Below the pieces are notes generated by a model. The model had not been told where the DNA came from. It did not search any database and worked only from the letters and a program-made list of their open reading frames with translations. Shown piece after piece: positions 45,394-55,907 of a stretch of 64,000 nucleotides of DNA. Position 1 is the first letter of the stretch. Each line of letters begins with the position of its first letter. Position numbers and translations under genes: made by a program. Origin of the DNA: an uncultured Kangiella sp. (GTDB lineage Bacteria; Pseudomonadota; Gammaproteobacteria; Enterobacterales; Kangiellaceae); contig CANMKR010000002.1 in the NCBI GenBank assembly GCA_947498625.1, positions 248,001 through 312,000 on the forward strand. The letters are read 5' to 3'.

Positions 45394-45977
45394 CGCACAG
45401 CAATTAAAATTTCATTTCTTCTAAAAAAACTTGGCGTCCAAGGATCGTTATATCTTGCATAGATAGGTGTGGATAAAATCTCAAGATTGTTTTTCTCCGC
45501 TTGCTCTTGTAGCTTTAAAGCTCTCTTTTTCCATTTCTTCGCAGACCAACCACCAGAAAATCGCACGACTAAAAATTTTGACTCGGGATATTGTTCAATT
45601 TTCACTCTTTGATTATCAGGTTTGGGTAAGTCCTCAAGGCTAAATTTCTCTGGCATTACAAAAGAAATCTGGTGCAAGTTTTCTTCGATGGTTTGCTGCA
45701 TTACTGGAGCTGTCATGGCCATCTTTTTTGATTCGGCATTGCCGCCAAAAATATAATTAGCTAAAGGTCTAAAGCCATAACTGCTAGCATTGTTTTCTCC
45801 TGCCTTAACATAGACCTTAGCAATATTAAAACTTTCGTAATGCCTTAACTCCCAATTTTCTTTGGGATCTTCAGAGGTTTGCAAGACTTTATATTTTGGT
45901 TCTTCAATGGCCACAGCGTTATTTGAGAGTAACGAAACTAATAGGGCGAGACTGGAAATGATGAGCTTTTTAAACAT
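45390..45977 (-). CDS. Exported SOUL heme-binding family protein
   Basis: This protein of about 195 residues is of the SOUL/HBP family, whose eukaryotic members bind heme or porphyrins; bacterial roles are not established. It has a signal peptide (KKLIISSLALLVSLLSNNAVA). Family features are YKVLQTSEDPKENWELRHYE, the FRPLANYIFGGNAESKKMAMTAPV segment (split across the conserved core), and ISFVMPEKFSLEDLPKPDN. I chose ATG 45977 because AAGGA lies at good spacing and the signal peptide begins there; an in-frame ATG at 46016 would add 13 residues before it. It is probably periplasmic and monocistronic. Confidence 0.88.
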   Translation of the reverse strand: MFKKLIISSLALLVSLLSNNAVAIEEPKYKVLQTSEDPKENWELRHYESFNIAKVYVKAGENNASSYGFRPLANYIFGGNAESKKMAMTAPVMQQTIEENLHQISFVMPEKFSLEDLPKPDNQRVKIEQYPESKFLVVRFSGGWSAKKWKKRALKLQEQAEKNNLEILSTPIYARYNDPWTPSFFRRNEILIAVR

Positions 45978-46079
45978 GGTTTTATCCTTTGCTAAAAAAC
46001 TTATGATAATAAGCATCTCGTGAAAATGCTGAGAAATAAGGGTGAAGAAAATGTAAATCTTAACTCTTATTGATTGAGA

Positions 46080-47099
46080 TTAAGAACTAAGCTCTCCTCT
46101 AAGATTGGTAATCATTTTCTCACGCACTAATTCAACGCTGAGATCGCGACTGAATAAATAATAGAGTTTAGCTAGAGCTGCTTCTGTGGTCATATCAAAG
46201 CCAGAAATAACACCAGCATCAATTAAAACTTTTCCTGTCTCATAGGTACTCATATTAACGCTACCTTGCAAGCATTGAGTACAGTTGACAATTACCATGC
46301 CTTTGTCGCAAGCACTTTTAAGTGCTTGTATTAAAGGTTGATTGTTGATAGGAGCATTGCCCATACCATAGCTTTGCAGCACCACACCATCTAAATTTGG
46401 TTGAGCCAAAAAGTCACTAACAAATTCGGCAGAGATGCCTGGAAATAAAGTTAAAATGGCTATTTTAGGCGAACTAAATCTTTGGACATTCAGTTCGGTT
46501 CGTTCTTGCCTAAAGATTAAATGATCGCGAACTTTTATTTTGCTACCAATGCTGGCGATTGGCGGAATATTTGGCGAAGTAAAAGCCGCAAAGCCATCAG
46601 CATCAGTTTTAGTGCAGCGGTTTCCTCGATGTAAATGATCGTGAAAAAATAAACTGACTTCAGGAATAGGATAGTGAGCCGCAAGATAAATGGCATTAAT
46701 AATATTATCTCGGGCGTCGGTTCTTAACTGAGTCAATGGAATTTGTGAGCCAGTAATAATGACCGGCTTTTGTAAACCTTCTAACATAAAGGACAAAGCA
46801 GAAGCTGTGTAGGCCATAGTGTCAGTGCCATGGAGCACCACAAATCCATCATACCGGCGATAATTCTTTTCGATATCTTTTGCGATTAGATACCAATCTT
46901 CAGGGGACATATTCGCTGAATCGATTGGTTTGGCGTAATCATGAATGGTGATTTGCGGCATTTGCTCATGATTAAACTCAGGAAAGCTGGCTAGAGTTTG
47001 TTCTAAAAAACCATCTTGCGGTATAAAACCCTGAGCACTAGGCTTCATGCCGATGGTGCCACCAGTGTATGCAATATAAACTTTTTTAGAATTAGCCAT
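46080..47099 (-). CDS. ansA: Type I (cytoplasmic) L-asparaginase
   Basis: This enzyme hydrolyses asparagine to aspartate and ammonia. The 339-residue protein aligns throughout with E. coli AnsA: YIAYTGGTIGMKPSAQG with nucleophile Thr15, the second catalytic block GFVVLHGTDTMAYTASALSF (Thr and Asp), GSQIPL, RGNRCTK, and C-terminal NCTQCLQGSVNMSTYETG with the threonine allosteric region. The absence of a signal peptide places it in the cytoplasm, the low-affinity housekeeping type. It follows sppA on the same strand after about 155 bases, and in E. coli too ansA lies next to sppA. Confidence 0.95.
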   Translation of the reverse strand: MANSKKVYIAYTGGTIGMKPSAQGFIPQDGFLEQTLASFPEFNHEQMPQITIHDYAKPIDSANMSPEDWYLIAKDIEKNYRRYDGFVVLHGTDTMAYTASALSFMLEGLQKPVIITGSQIPLTQLRTDARDNIINAIYLAAHYPIPEVSLFFHDHLHRGNRCTKTDADGFAAFTSPNIPPIASIGSKIKVRDHLIFRQERTELNVQRFSSPKIAILTLFPGISAEFVSDFLAQPNLDGVVLQSYGMGNAPINNQPLIQALKSACDKGMVIVNCTQCLQGSVNMSTYETGKVLIDAGVISGFDMTTEAALAKLYYLFSRDLSVELVREKMITNLRGELSS

Positions 47100-47214
47100 A
47101 GCGAGTCAGGTTTTATTTTATGGCTGCAAGTATAGCGAGAATGCTTTGATTTAAAAAGGATTTAAAGTTAGCAGGTTTTGTTTAGCTCTATGCTGTATGA
47201 CTCATGGAGGAAAT

Positions 47215-47244
47215 AGATAAAAAAGGCGACCTTTGGCCGCCTTT
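47215..47244 (-). terminator. Terminator of sppA
   Basis: On the minus strand AAAGGCGGCC pairs with GGTCGCCTTT (one G-T pair) around an AAA loop, followed by a T tract. It lies just past the sppA stop at 47256. Confidence 0.88.
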
Positions 47245-47255
47245 AAATTGATACC

Positions 47256-49130
47256 TTAATCAATCTCACACATACAGTGAACGTAGGCATGATTCGGATC
47301 ATTGAATTGACTGAAGGAGTTAATGATTTGCTTAACTTCATTAGTTAAAGCCTGAATCATAGGATTGGTTTTAACGTCAGCAGAACCTAACGCTTGTAAC
47401 GATCCTGTTAGTTCAGCATTGTCTAATAAGTTCTTCATGAAAATTTCTTTTTCAGTAAGCTCGCGCTTAAACTGTTTCACAGCATAATCTTCAACATTAG
47501 CAAGCTTAGCAGCTGACTCAATGGCTTGCTCTAAACCGCCAAGCTCATCTACCAATCCTAAACGTTTAGCATCGATACCTGACCAAACTCGACCTTGGGC
47601 GATTTGATCAACTTGCTCAACTGTCATGTTACGTCCGCGAGCCACTAGCGCTAAGAATTCATCGTAGCCATTTTCAATCATGTTTTGGATAACGCTGCTT
47701 ACTTCAGGAGACAGATCTTGAAGTGGGTTGATTGCATTAGCAAATTTAGTAGTGCCTACACCATCAACAAAAACGCCGAGTTTATTTGCAGGATCTTGGA
47801 AAGTCGGGATCATGCCAAAAATACCAATTGAACCGGTGATAGTTGTTGGTTGAGCCCAAATCTCATCTGCAGTAGCAGAAATCCAATAACCGCCAGATGC
47901 TGCCATACCGCCCATAGAAGCTACAACCACCTTGCCTTCCTCTTGCGCGCGTTCAAGTTCGGCGCGAATCACTTCAGAAGCAAAAGCACTACCGCCAGGG
48001 CTGTCGACACGTAAAACAATTGCTTTAACCTTGTCGTCCATACGAGCTTTACGAATTAGTTTTGCAGTTGAGTCACCACCAATGGTGCCTTCTCTTTGTG
48101 AGCCATCGACAATAGTACCTTTAGCAACAATCACTGCGATTTGGTTTTCTCCACCAACCGGCAACTCAATAATAGGGCGCTTAGCTTTCAAGTAGCTTTT
48201 AAAATGAATGTTTTTATAAGTTGTTTTCTTTTCATTCATACCGACTAATTCAGTCATATACTTGCGGAAGTCGCCACGAGTCATCAACTTATCAACGAAG
48301 CCTTGTTCCAAGGTTAATTTACCGGCATTACCGTTTGCAGCGGTTAACAACTCAGGGAAGTTATTAATGAAGTTATCAAGCTTTGCTTCATCGATACCAC
48401 GTGACTGAGCAATTTCAGACTTCATAGCTGACCATAAGTCGCCTAACCACTCTAAGTTAGCTTCTTTAGCTGCTTCTGACATAGAGTCACGAATGTATGG
48501 CTCCATTGCTGATTTGAAAGTACCTACGCGGAATAAATTGATTTTAACGCCAACATTATCAATCGCGCTTTTGTAATAAGTACGGTAACGACCCATTCCT
48601 TCAAGCATCATCATGCCTTGCGGGTTCATGTAAATCTCGTCCGCCATAGAAGCTAAGTAATATTGGGCTTGCGAATAATTGTCGGCATTAGCAATGATTT
48701 TTTTACCACTGGTTTTAAAGTCTGCTAAAGCTTTGCGCACGTCTTGATACTTAGAAATGCCGCCATAAGCACCTTGCAAGGCACCTGGAGCTAAAACCAA
48801 TACTTTAATTTTGTCATCATTCTTTGCGTACTCAAGCGCATCAACTATATCGCCCACAGAAGTTTCGACAATCGGACTGCCTTGAGCTTCATTAACGATC
48901 TCTTGAATAGGATCAACATGGGTTAATTGTTCTTGCAAAACACCTTTAGGCGCTAGAATTAATGCTGAGCCTTTATCAAAGGTTGGCAGGTCTGGACCTT
49001 TAACACAGCCACGGATCATGAAAACAAAGACGAAAATAGCGAGTAAGCCGATTAATAAACGACCTGCAACGTCGATTGTTTTCCAAATACGGTAAAAGAA
49101 TTTACCTATCATTGAAGTTGGTTGAGCCAC
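47256..49130 (-). CDS. sppA: Signal peptide peptidase SppA, 67K type
   Basis: SppA is a membrane-bound serine/lysine protease that degrades cleaved signal peptides from the periplasmic side. The 624-residue length fits the tandem (67K) form. An N-terminal membrane anchor (about 20-42, LLIGLLAIFVFVFMI) is followed by the first SppA repeat (about 60-300; region with KKIIANADNYSQAQYYLASMADEIYMNPQG, shown here in part, carries the lysine) and the second repeat (about 325-560) with VLRVDSPGGSAFASEVI and the nucleophile serine in MGGMAASGGYWIS. ATG 49130 begins MAQPTSMIGKFFYRIWK. It lies upstream of ansA on the same strand. Confidence 0.95.
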   Translation of the reverse strand: MAQPTSMIGKFFYRIWKTIDVAGRLLIGLLAIFVFVFMIRGCVKGPDLPTFDKGSALILAPKGVLQEQLTHVDPIQEIVNEAQGSPIVETSVGDIVDALEYAKNDDKIKVLVLAPGALQGAYGGISKYQDVRKALADFKTSGKKIIANADNYSQAQYYLASMADEIYMNPQGMMMLEGMGRYRTYYKSAIDNVGVKINLFRVGTFKSAMEPYIRDSMSEAAKEANLEWLGDLWSAMKSEIAQSRGIDEAKLDNFINNFPELLTAANGNAGKLTLEQGFVDKLMTRGDFRKYMTELVGMNEKKTTYKNIHFKSYLKAKRPIIELPVGGENQIAVIVAKGTIVDGSQREGTIGGDSTAKLIRKARMDDKVKAIVLRVDSPGGSAFASEVIRAELERAQEEGKVVVASMGGMAASGGYWISATADEIWAQPTTITGSIGIFGMIPTFQDPANKLGVFVDGVGTTKFANAINPLQDLSPEVSSVIQNMIENGYDEFLALVARGRNMTVEQVDQIAQGRVWSGIDAKRLGLVDELGGLEQAIESAAKLANVEDYAVKQFKRELTEKEIFMKNLLDNAELTGSLQALGSADVKTNPMIQALTNEVKQIINSFSQFNDPNHAYVHCMCEID

Positions 49131-49382
49131 AAATTTATCCTTCTAGTTATAAAAATAACAGACAACAGCTTTATTGGCCGCTGCCCAATGAACAATGAAT
49201 ATTAAACCATAGGGATGTTAATACTTCATTTCTAAAACAGTCAATTTCACAGCAATTTGTAATTAAATATTACAAACTTTATTCTCAAGGAGTTCAAAAC
49301 TATGGAATGAGCTTGATAGCTACTGGTTATACCAGTAAACTCATGAAAAACAAGTGTTTGTAGATAACGGATGGGCGGATAA

Positions 49383-51416
<2,034 letters not shown>

Positions 51417-51485
51417 ATGAAGACTTTAGTTTAAATTTATGCTTTAACCGTATAAATAATAAGGAAATAATCTATTTTTGACTTA

Positions 51486-51539
51486 ATTGTTGAACAAGTC
51501 ATATTTGCATTGATTGTTTGACAAGTCATATTTGCATTG
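51486..51539. repeat. Two tandem copies of a 27-base unit
   Basis: Copies at 51486-51512 and 51513-51539 match at 25 of 27 positions and share ACAAGTCATATTTGCATTG. The differences are two adjacent bases near the middle-left, which turn TTGAAC in copy 1 into TTGACA in copy 2. Confidence 0.9.
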
Positions 51540-51545
51540 TAAACT
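51518..51545 (+). promoter_or_regulatory. Candidate promoter of the PAS-GGDEF gene
   Basis: TTGACA (51518-51523) formed by the second repeat copy is 16 bases from TAAACT (51540-51545). The predicted transcript would start about 30 bases before ATG 51586. Confidence 0.5.
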
Positions 51546-51585
51546 GGCTGTATAAGTTTTAAACATGTTTTATTGTGTTTAATAG

Positions 51586-52560
51586 ATGCGGTTGGGGTTC
51601 AATCAAATGGGGCGTCATATTAAGGATAATTTACAGGTCGAGATTATAGGTTCTGCAGTTAAAGAGCCTAGTTGCACAAAAGGTGATGTACTGAAAGATG
51701 CATTTAATAATACATCTATTGGAATATTTTACCTTGGATTAGGCGGAACTATTCGGTGTTTTAATAAAAAAATTCTGCAAATTTTAGATATAACTCTAGA
51801 TGAAGACGACATGCCTGACTTTAGAGAAATGTTAGTTTACGCTAATCGTATTTTAAAGAATGTTAAGGATATGGAGCGGGTTTTTCTGCTTCCTATCAAG
51901 GATTATTATGAGCCGCAACAGCTTGTATTAGAAACTAAAGATGGCAAGGTTCTTTTTTGTACCTCTGAAGCTGTATTAAGAGATAGTTTAATAGAAGGCA
52001 TCGTTTGGTCCGTTTCTGATATCACAGAGCATAAAACTCAAGAGCGAATTGCTACTTATCGATCTCTTCATGACTCCTTAACTCAACTCCCTAACAGAAC
52101 TTACTTATTCCAGAAGTTAGATAAATTAACTGACCTTGAGTCTTATCCTCATAAAACCTTTGCACTCTTGTTTTTAGATTTAGATGATTTTAAACAAATC
52201 AATGATAATTATGGGCACGCAACAGGCGATGAGTTCCTAGTCAATTTTTCAACTTGCATTCGAAACTCGCTTAGGGTTCCTGATACCTTAGTAAGGCTAA
52301 GTGGCGATGAGTTTGTAGTCATTTTGGATAATGTCGACAAAAAGGAATTAGTACTAAACGTTATAGAAAGAATATACCAAGATTTGTCTAATGGATTTAA
52401 TATTGCTAACGAACAAATGATAGCTTCTTTATCTATCGGAATTTCCTTTTATCCAAGAAGCGCTCAAAGCCCTAGAAAGCTTATTAAACTTGCAGATAGG
52501 GCCATGTATTCAGCAAAAAATAATGGCAAAAACACTTATTGTTTTTATGAAGATGAATAA
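51586..52560 (+). CDS. PAS-GGDEF diguanylate cyclase-like protein with an SGDEF active site
   Basis: This 324-residue soluble protein has an N-terminal PAS-like sensor (about 34-150; FNNTSIGIFYLGLGGTIRCF, ending in the linker WSVSDITEHKTQER) and a GGDEF domain (about 155-320; LHDSLTQLPNR, LFLDLDDFKQINDNYGHATGD). The active-site motif is SGDEF at 239-243, not GGDEF, and RVPD at 230-233 keeps the product-inhibition site. Some SGDEF proteins are reported active, so this may still make cyclic di-GMP. ATG 51586 or ATG 51607 could be used; GGGG lies about ten bases before the latter. The gene sits behind a tandem repeat that carries a promoter -35 box. Confidence 0.88.
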   Translation: MRLGFNQMGRHIKDNLQVEIIGSAVKEPSCTKGDVLKDAFNNTSIGIFYLGLGGTIRCFNKKILQILDITLDEDDMPDFREMLVYANRILKNVKDMERVFLLPIKDYYEPQQLVLETKDGKVLFCTSEAVLRDSLIEGIVWSVSDITEHKTQERIATYRSLHDSLTQLPNRTYLFQKLDKLTDLESYPHKTFALLFLDLDDFKQINDNYGHATGDEFLVNFSTCIRNSLRVPDTLVRLSGDEFVVILDNVDKKELVLNVIERIYQDLSNGFNIANEQMIASLSIGISFYPRSAQSPRKLIKLADRAMYSAKNNGKNTYCFYEDE

Positions 52561-52689
52561 GCTTTCTATTCGAAGCTTATACACCTACCTCACTTCCTTA
52601 TTTATTTTAATAAAATAGAAAACAACCTGAGTAATTTCTATTATAAGTTGCTAGAATCTATCCATTCTTGTTAAAAACCACTAATACCA

Positions 52690-53370
52690 ATGACTGAAAC
52701 AATAACTGAAAATATTGAAGAGCCATCGTTTGATATTTACGACGATGATTATCAATATAGTCATGGCGAAGAAGTAGCTAACTCTATTAGTCATGCGCTC
52801 GGCGCCTTTTTGGGCGTTGCGGCTTTGACCATGATGATAATGATTGCTGATGATGGTTGGAAGCTGGCATCGGGTATTGTTTACGGTATTAGTTTAATTA
52901 TCCTTTTTACCTCATCAACCTTATACCATTCGTTTCGTTCTGCTAAAGCTAAGAAAATATTTAAGACTTTAGATCATTGCGCAATTTATATTCTTATTGC
53001 TGGAACCTATACGCCATATTTATTAATTAGTTTAAACGGTGCCTGGGGTTGGTGGTTGTTTGGAGTGATATGGCTGTTAGCAGTAGCAGGCATTATCTTT
53101 AAGTTAAAATTTAAACATCGATTCCCTAAAGCATCGTTGATTGCTTATATCTTGATGGGCTGGATTGTGGTGATTGCAATCTTTGAGATGCTAGAAAAAG
53201 TGCCTGCGGGTGGTCTTTGGTTATTATTAGCGGGTGGTTTAAGTTATACCCTTGGCACCATCTTTTACGCTGCCGATGGAAAAATCCCCTACAATCATGC
53301 GATTTGGCATTTATTTGTGCTGGGTGGGGCGGTTTGCCATTTCTTATCTATTTATATTTACGTCTTTTAG
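52690..53370 (+). CDS. Hemolysin III family membrane protein (YqfA/PAQR type)
   Basis: This 226-residue, seven-helix inner-membrane protein of the HlyIII/PAQR family has a function in bacteria that is uncertain despite the name. Conserved metal-site residues are seen in SHALGAFLG, STLYHSFRS, LDHCAIYILIAGTYTPY and, near the end, NHAIWHLFVLGGAVCHF. The N-terminus (MTETITENIEEPSFDIYDDD) is acidic and longer than usual. The 3' end overlaps the facing rimB gene by 27 bases. Confidence 0.9.
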   Translation: MTETITENIEEPSFDIYDDDYQYSHGEEVANSISHALGAFLGVAALTMMIMIADDGWKLASGIVYGISLIILFTSSTLYHSFRSAKAKKIFKTLDHCAIYILIAGTYTPYLLISLNGAWGWWLFGVIWLLAVAGIIFKLKFKHRFPKASLIAYILMGWIVVIAIFEMLEKVPAGGLWLLLAGGLSYTLGTIFYAADGKIPYNHAIWHLFVLGGAVCHFLSIYIYVF

Positions 53371-53766
53371 TAAGTATTTTTTAGCTGGTATTACTTGGAT
53401 ATTGTCCATTGCTTTTCGTCCCAGTAACATCTTAAATCTCATCTTAGAGCGATCAGCCAGTGTTAATTCTATCGGCCAAGACTGCTTGGCCATTTCAAGT
53501 GTGGTTTTTATAACAAAACGAGTCTGAGAAATGCCATTAGAGCTAGTGATGTCTCTCTGGTCAAAAACAGGTGTTTCAATAACTTTAATTGCTTCAGAAG
53601 TATCAATGGTATTAAAGCGAACCCAAAGCTCTTCTTCTTTTTGAAAAGTTTCGATATTAAGCGCATGGATACTGGAGGTTTTTGCACCGGTATCGACCTT
53701 TACCGGTAAATTGAAAATACCCAATTCGCTTAAATTAGCGACTTCACACCAACCAACTTTTAACAT
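53344..53766 (-). CDS. rimB: Retropepsin-like protease RimB (annotated ATP-dependent zinc protease family)
   Basis: This 140-residue protein is of the PF05618 family, described as a retropepsin-like aspartic protease partner of RimK in Pseudomonas. The catalytic motif VDTGAKTSSIHA lies near residues 23-34, as expected for a single-lobe retropepsin that works as a dimer. It contains no HExxH zinc motif, so the zinc-protease name is misleading. It starts one base into the rimK stop (TAATG), so the pair is coupled. RimB would oppose or tune RimK glutamylation of ribosomal protein S6, as proposed in Pseudomonas. The third member, rimA, is not here. Confidence 0.85.
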   Translation of the reverse strand: MLKVGWCEVANLSELGIFNLPVKVDTGAKTSSIHALNIETFQKEEELWVRFNTIDTSEAIKVIETPVFDQRDITSSNGISQTRFVIKTTLEMAKQSWPIELTLADRSKMRFKMLLGRKAMDNIQVIPAKKYLLKDVNINR

Positions 53767-54680
53767 TAACCTTTACCTGTAGGCTTGTTTGGACCTTTTA
53801 GAGCATCTTTCTCAATGTATTTAATAATGGCATCCGCCACATCTTTGCCAGTTGATTTTTCAATGCCTTCAATCCCCGGCGAAGAGTTCACTTCGATCAC
53901 CAATGGACCATGAGCTGAACGTATCAGATCAACGCCAGCTACATCTAAGCCCATAACTTTAGCTGCGCGTACCGCTAAAGCTCTCTCTTCAGGTTTTAAC
54001 TTGATCAGAGTAGCCTCGCCACCGCGATGTAAGTTAGAACGAAATTCACCTTCTTCTGCGGTTCTCTGCATTGCGGCTATTACTCTATCGCCAACCACAA
54101 AACAACGAATATCTGAGCCACTGGCTTCTTTGATAAATTCTTGTACTAAAAAATCAGCATTTAAACTGCGAAAAGCATTGATTAAAGCTTCCGCTGCCTT
54201 GTTAGTTTCAGCAAGCACAACACCATTACCATGAGTTGACTCAATGATTTTAACCACTAAAGGAGCGCCACCAACGGATTTGATGAGCTCGTTAGTTGCA
54301 TCTGCTGAATGGGCATAAGAGGTGATAGGCATGCCGACACCTTTTCGTGCCAATAGTTGATGAGCACGTAGCTTATCTCTTGAGCGTGTTATTGCTATGG
54401 ACTCATTAACAGAATAAACACCAGCAACTTCAAACTGTCTTAAAACCGCAGTACCATAGGCAGTTATCGAAGCGCCAATTCGTGGAATTACCGCATCAAA
54501 CTTTAAAACCACATCTTTGTCATCTATTTTAGTGTGAACAGTAGGGCGGTTAGCGGTTACGTTCATATAACACTTTAAAACATCAACAACATGTGTTTCA
54601 TGGCCTCGGGCTTGTGCTGCTTCAACTAATCGGCGAGTTGAATAAAGATTTTTATTGCGCGATAAAATGCCTATTTTCAT
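53766..54680 (-). CDS. rimK: Ribosomal protein S6--L-glutamate ligase RimK
   Basis: RimK is an ATP-grasp ligase adding glutamates to the C-terminus of ribosomal protein S6. The product from ATG 54680 is 304 residues (E. coli 300). It starts [22 protein letters not shown], then [36 protein letters not shown], the ATP-grasp strand [34 protein letters not shown] and the metal-binding [14 protein letters not shown]. An in-frame ATG 48 bases upstream (54728) adds residues with no family match. It is followed directly by rimB. Confidence 0.95.
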   Translation of the reverse strand: MKIGILSRNKNLYSTRRLVEAAQARGHETHVVDVLKCYMNVTANRPTVHTKIDDKDVVLKFDAVIPRIGASITAYGTAVLRQFEVAGVYSVNESIAITRSRDKLRAHQLLARKGVGMPITSYAHSADATNELIKSVGGAPLVVKIIESTHGNGVVLAETNKAAEALINAFRSLNADFLVQEFIKEASGSDIRCFVVGDRVIAAMQRTAEEGEFRSNLHRGGEATLIKLKPEERALAVRAAKVMGLDVAGVDLIRSAHGPLVIEVNSSPGIEGIEKSTGKDVADAIIKYIEKDALKGPNKPTGKG

Positions 54681-54817
54681 GCTAAGTTTTCCAGAAAATT
54701 GAGTGTGCAAAAAACGCACAAAGAGCAAGATTGAATCTGCGAATTTATCACAAATTTCATTTCTAGTAATCTTTTTAATTATGTTTTATAACTTATTGGA
54801 AGATAGAGGGCATTGCC

Positions 54818-55579
54818 ATGTTAACATTTGTTAAAACAAACGATAGTGAGCACAAGGATTGGTTAATGCGAGAAGCTGAAGGCTTACAGGTTTTGCATCA
54901 GCAATTAGCCGTCTTAGACAATGATTTCATTAAATTACCTGAAGCCATTGAGGTTAATAATCAAAAGTTAATTTTGGAAAAAATCAACCAGCAAACTCCA
55001 ACAAGCACTCAATGGTTTCGTTTTGCCGAATGTTTAGCTCAACTTCATCACCTGGAACAGCCCAGTTACGGGTTTAAAACTGATAATTATATTGGTCGAA
55101 ATTCTCAGAAAAACCTGCTGTCGAAAGATTGGGGGACTTTCTTTTTTGATTGTCGTTTGCTTTATCAGGTAAATTTGATAAGTGATTCTATAATTAAGCA
55201 AGGGTTATTTGAAAGATTATGTAAATACAGGCAACTTTTAGTAGATTTCTTAAATCAGAATTGCCAAAGATCTAGTTTAGTACATGGAGACTTGTGGTCT
55301 GGTAATGTTTTATTCGATCAAAAAAATGCTTGGCTGATCGATACAGCTGTTTATTATGCAGATAGAGAAGTGGATATTGCCATGACTGAAATGTTTGGTG
55401 GCTTCCCTAAGGTATTCTATCAAGCTTATGACGCTACATTTTCATTGAGTAGTAAATATAATCAGAAGAAACTAATATATAATTTGTATCATTATTTAAA
55501 TCATTATAATTTGTTTGGTTCTAGCTACTTAGGATCAGTAACTAGTATCATTAATAATATCCCACTTTTAATTAAATAG
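54818..55579 (+). CDS. Fructosamine kinase family protein lacking the first ~38 residues
   Basis: This is an aminoglycoside-phosphotransferase-fold kinase of the FN3K/YniA family, which phosphorylates ketosamines so that glycated proteins can be repaired. The 253-residue product has FVKTN (the ATP lysine strand), FAECLAQLHH, the catalytic loop VHGDLWSGNVLF and the metal-binding IDTAVYYADREVDIAMTEMFGG (split around the Asp). E. coli YniA is about 286 residues; here FVK falls at residues 4-6 instead of about 42-44, so the glycine-rich first strands are missing. Codons for ten residues before the ATG still resemble the family (YWKIEGIA) but run into a stop with no start codon. It could be a truncated or decaying gene. 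Confidence 0.75.
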   Translation: MLTFVKTNDSEHKDWLMREAEGLQVLHQQLAVLDNDFIKLPEAIEVNNQKLILEKINQQTPTSTQWFRFAECLAQLHHLEQPSYGFKTDNYIGRNSQKNLLSKDWGTFFFDCRLLYQVNLISDSIIKQGLFERLCKYRQLLVDFLNQNCQRSSLVHGDLWSGNVLFDQKNAWLIDTAVYYADREVDIAMTEMFGGFPKVFYQAYDATFSLSSKYNQKKLIYNLYHYLNHYNLFGSSYLGSVTSIINNIPLLIK

Positions 55580-55607
55580 ATGACAAGAACTTTAATAGAG
55601 GCAGGAA

Positions 55608-55868
55608 ATGGAACAAGATAATCAAACACAGCTGAAAGAAATCGATAAAAAAATCTTAATCACCACTTTGATTGATGGTTTGGCAACATTAGTTTTTGTT
55701 TTGGCTGCTTACACTAAGTTCTGGAGCAAAGGAAGTCCATTGCATCCTATCCTTGCTAATGATTTATTAGTTTACGCTATGTTGGGCGTTGGAGGCGCTA
55801 TTATGGTTTGGGGTGGGTTGAGGCTTTTTGCGCTAAGACGCCAAAAGGGAAACGTAGAGAATACTTAA
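55608..55868 (+). CDS. Small two-helix membrane protein of unknown function
   Basis: The product is 86 residues. A charged N-terminus (EQDNQTQLKEIDKK) precedes two predicted membrane helices, about 17-38 (ILITTLIDGLATLVFVLAAY) and 52-76 (LLVYAMLGVGGAIMVWGGL), and a basic tail (RRQKGNVENT). The ATG is preceded by GAGGCAGG at good spacing. It lies 28 bases after the fructosamine kinase gene and 39 bases before the cysteine-synthase-family gene, all on one strand. No family is recognised. Confidence 0.7.
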   Translation: MEQDNQTQLKEIDKKILITTLIDGLATLVFVLAAYTKFWSKGSPLHPILANDLLVYAMLGVGGAIMVWGGLRLFALRRQKGNVENT

Positions 55869-55907
55869 GTTTGTCAATTTTAATAACAGAATTATTAAAG
55901 TAACTAT

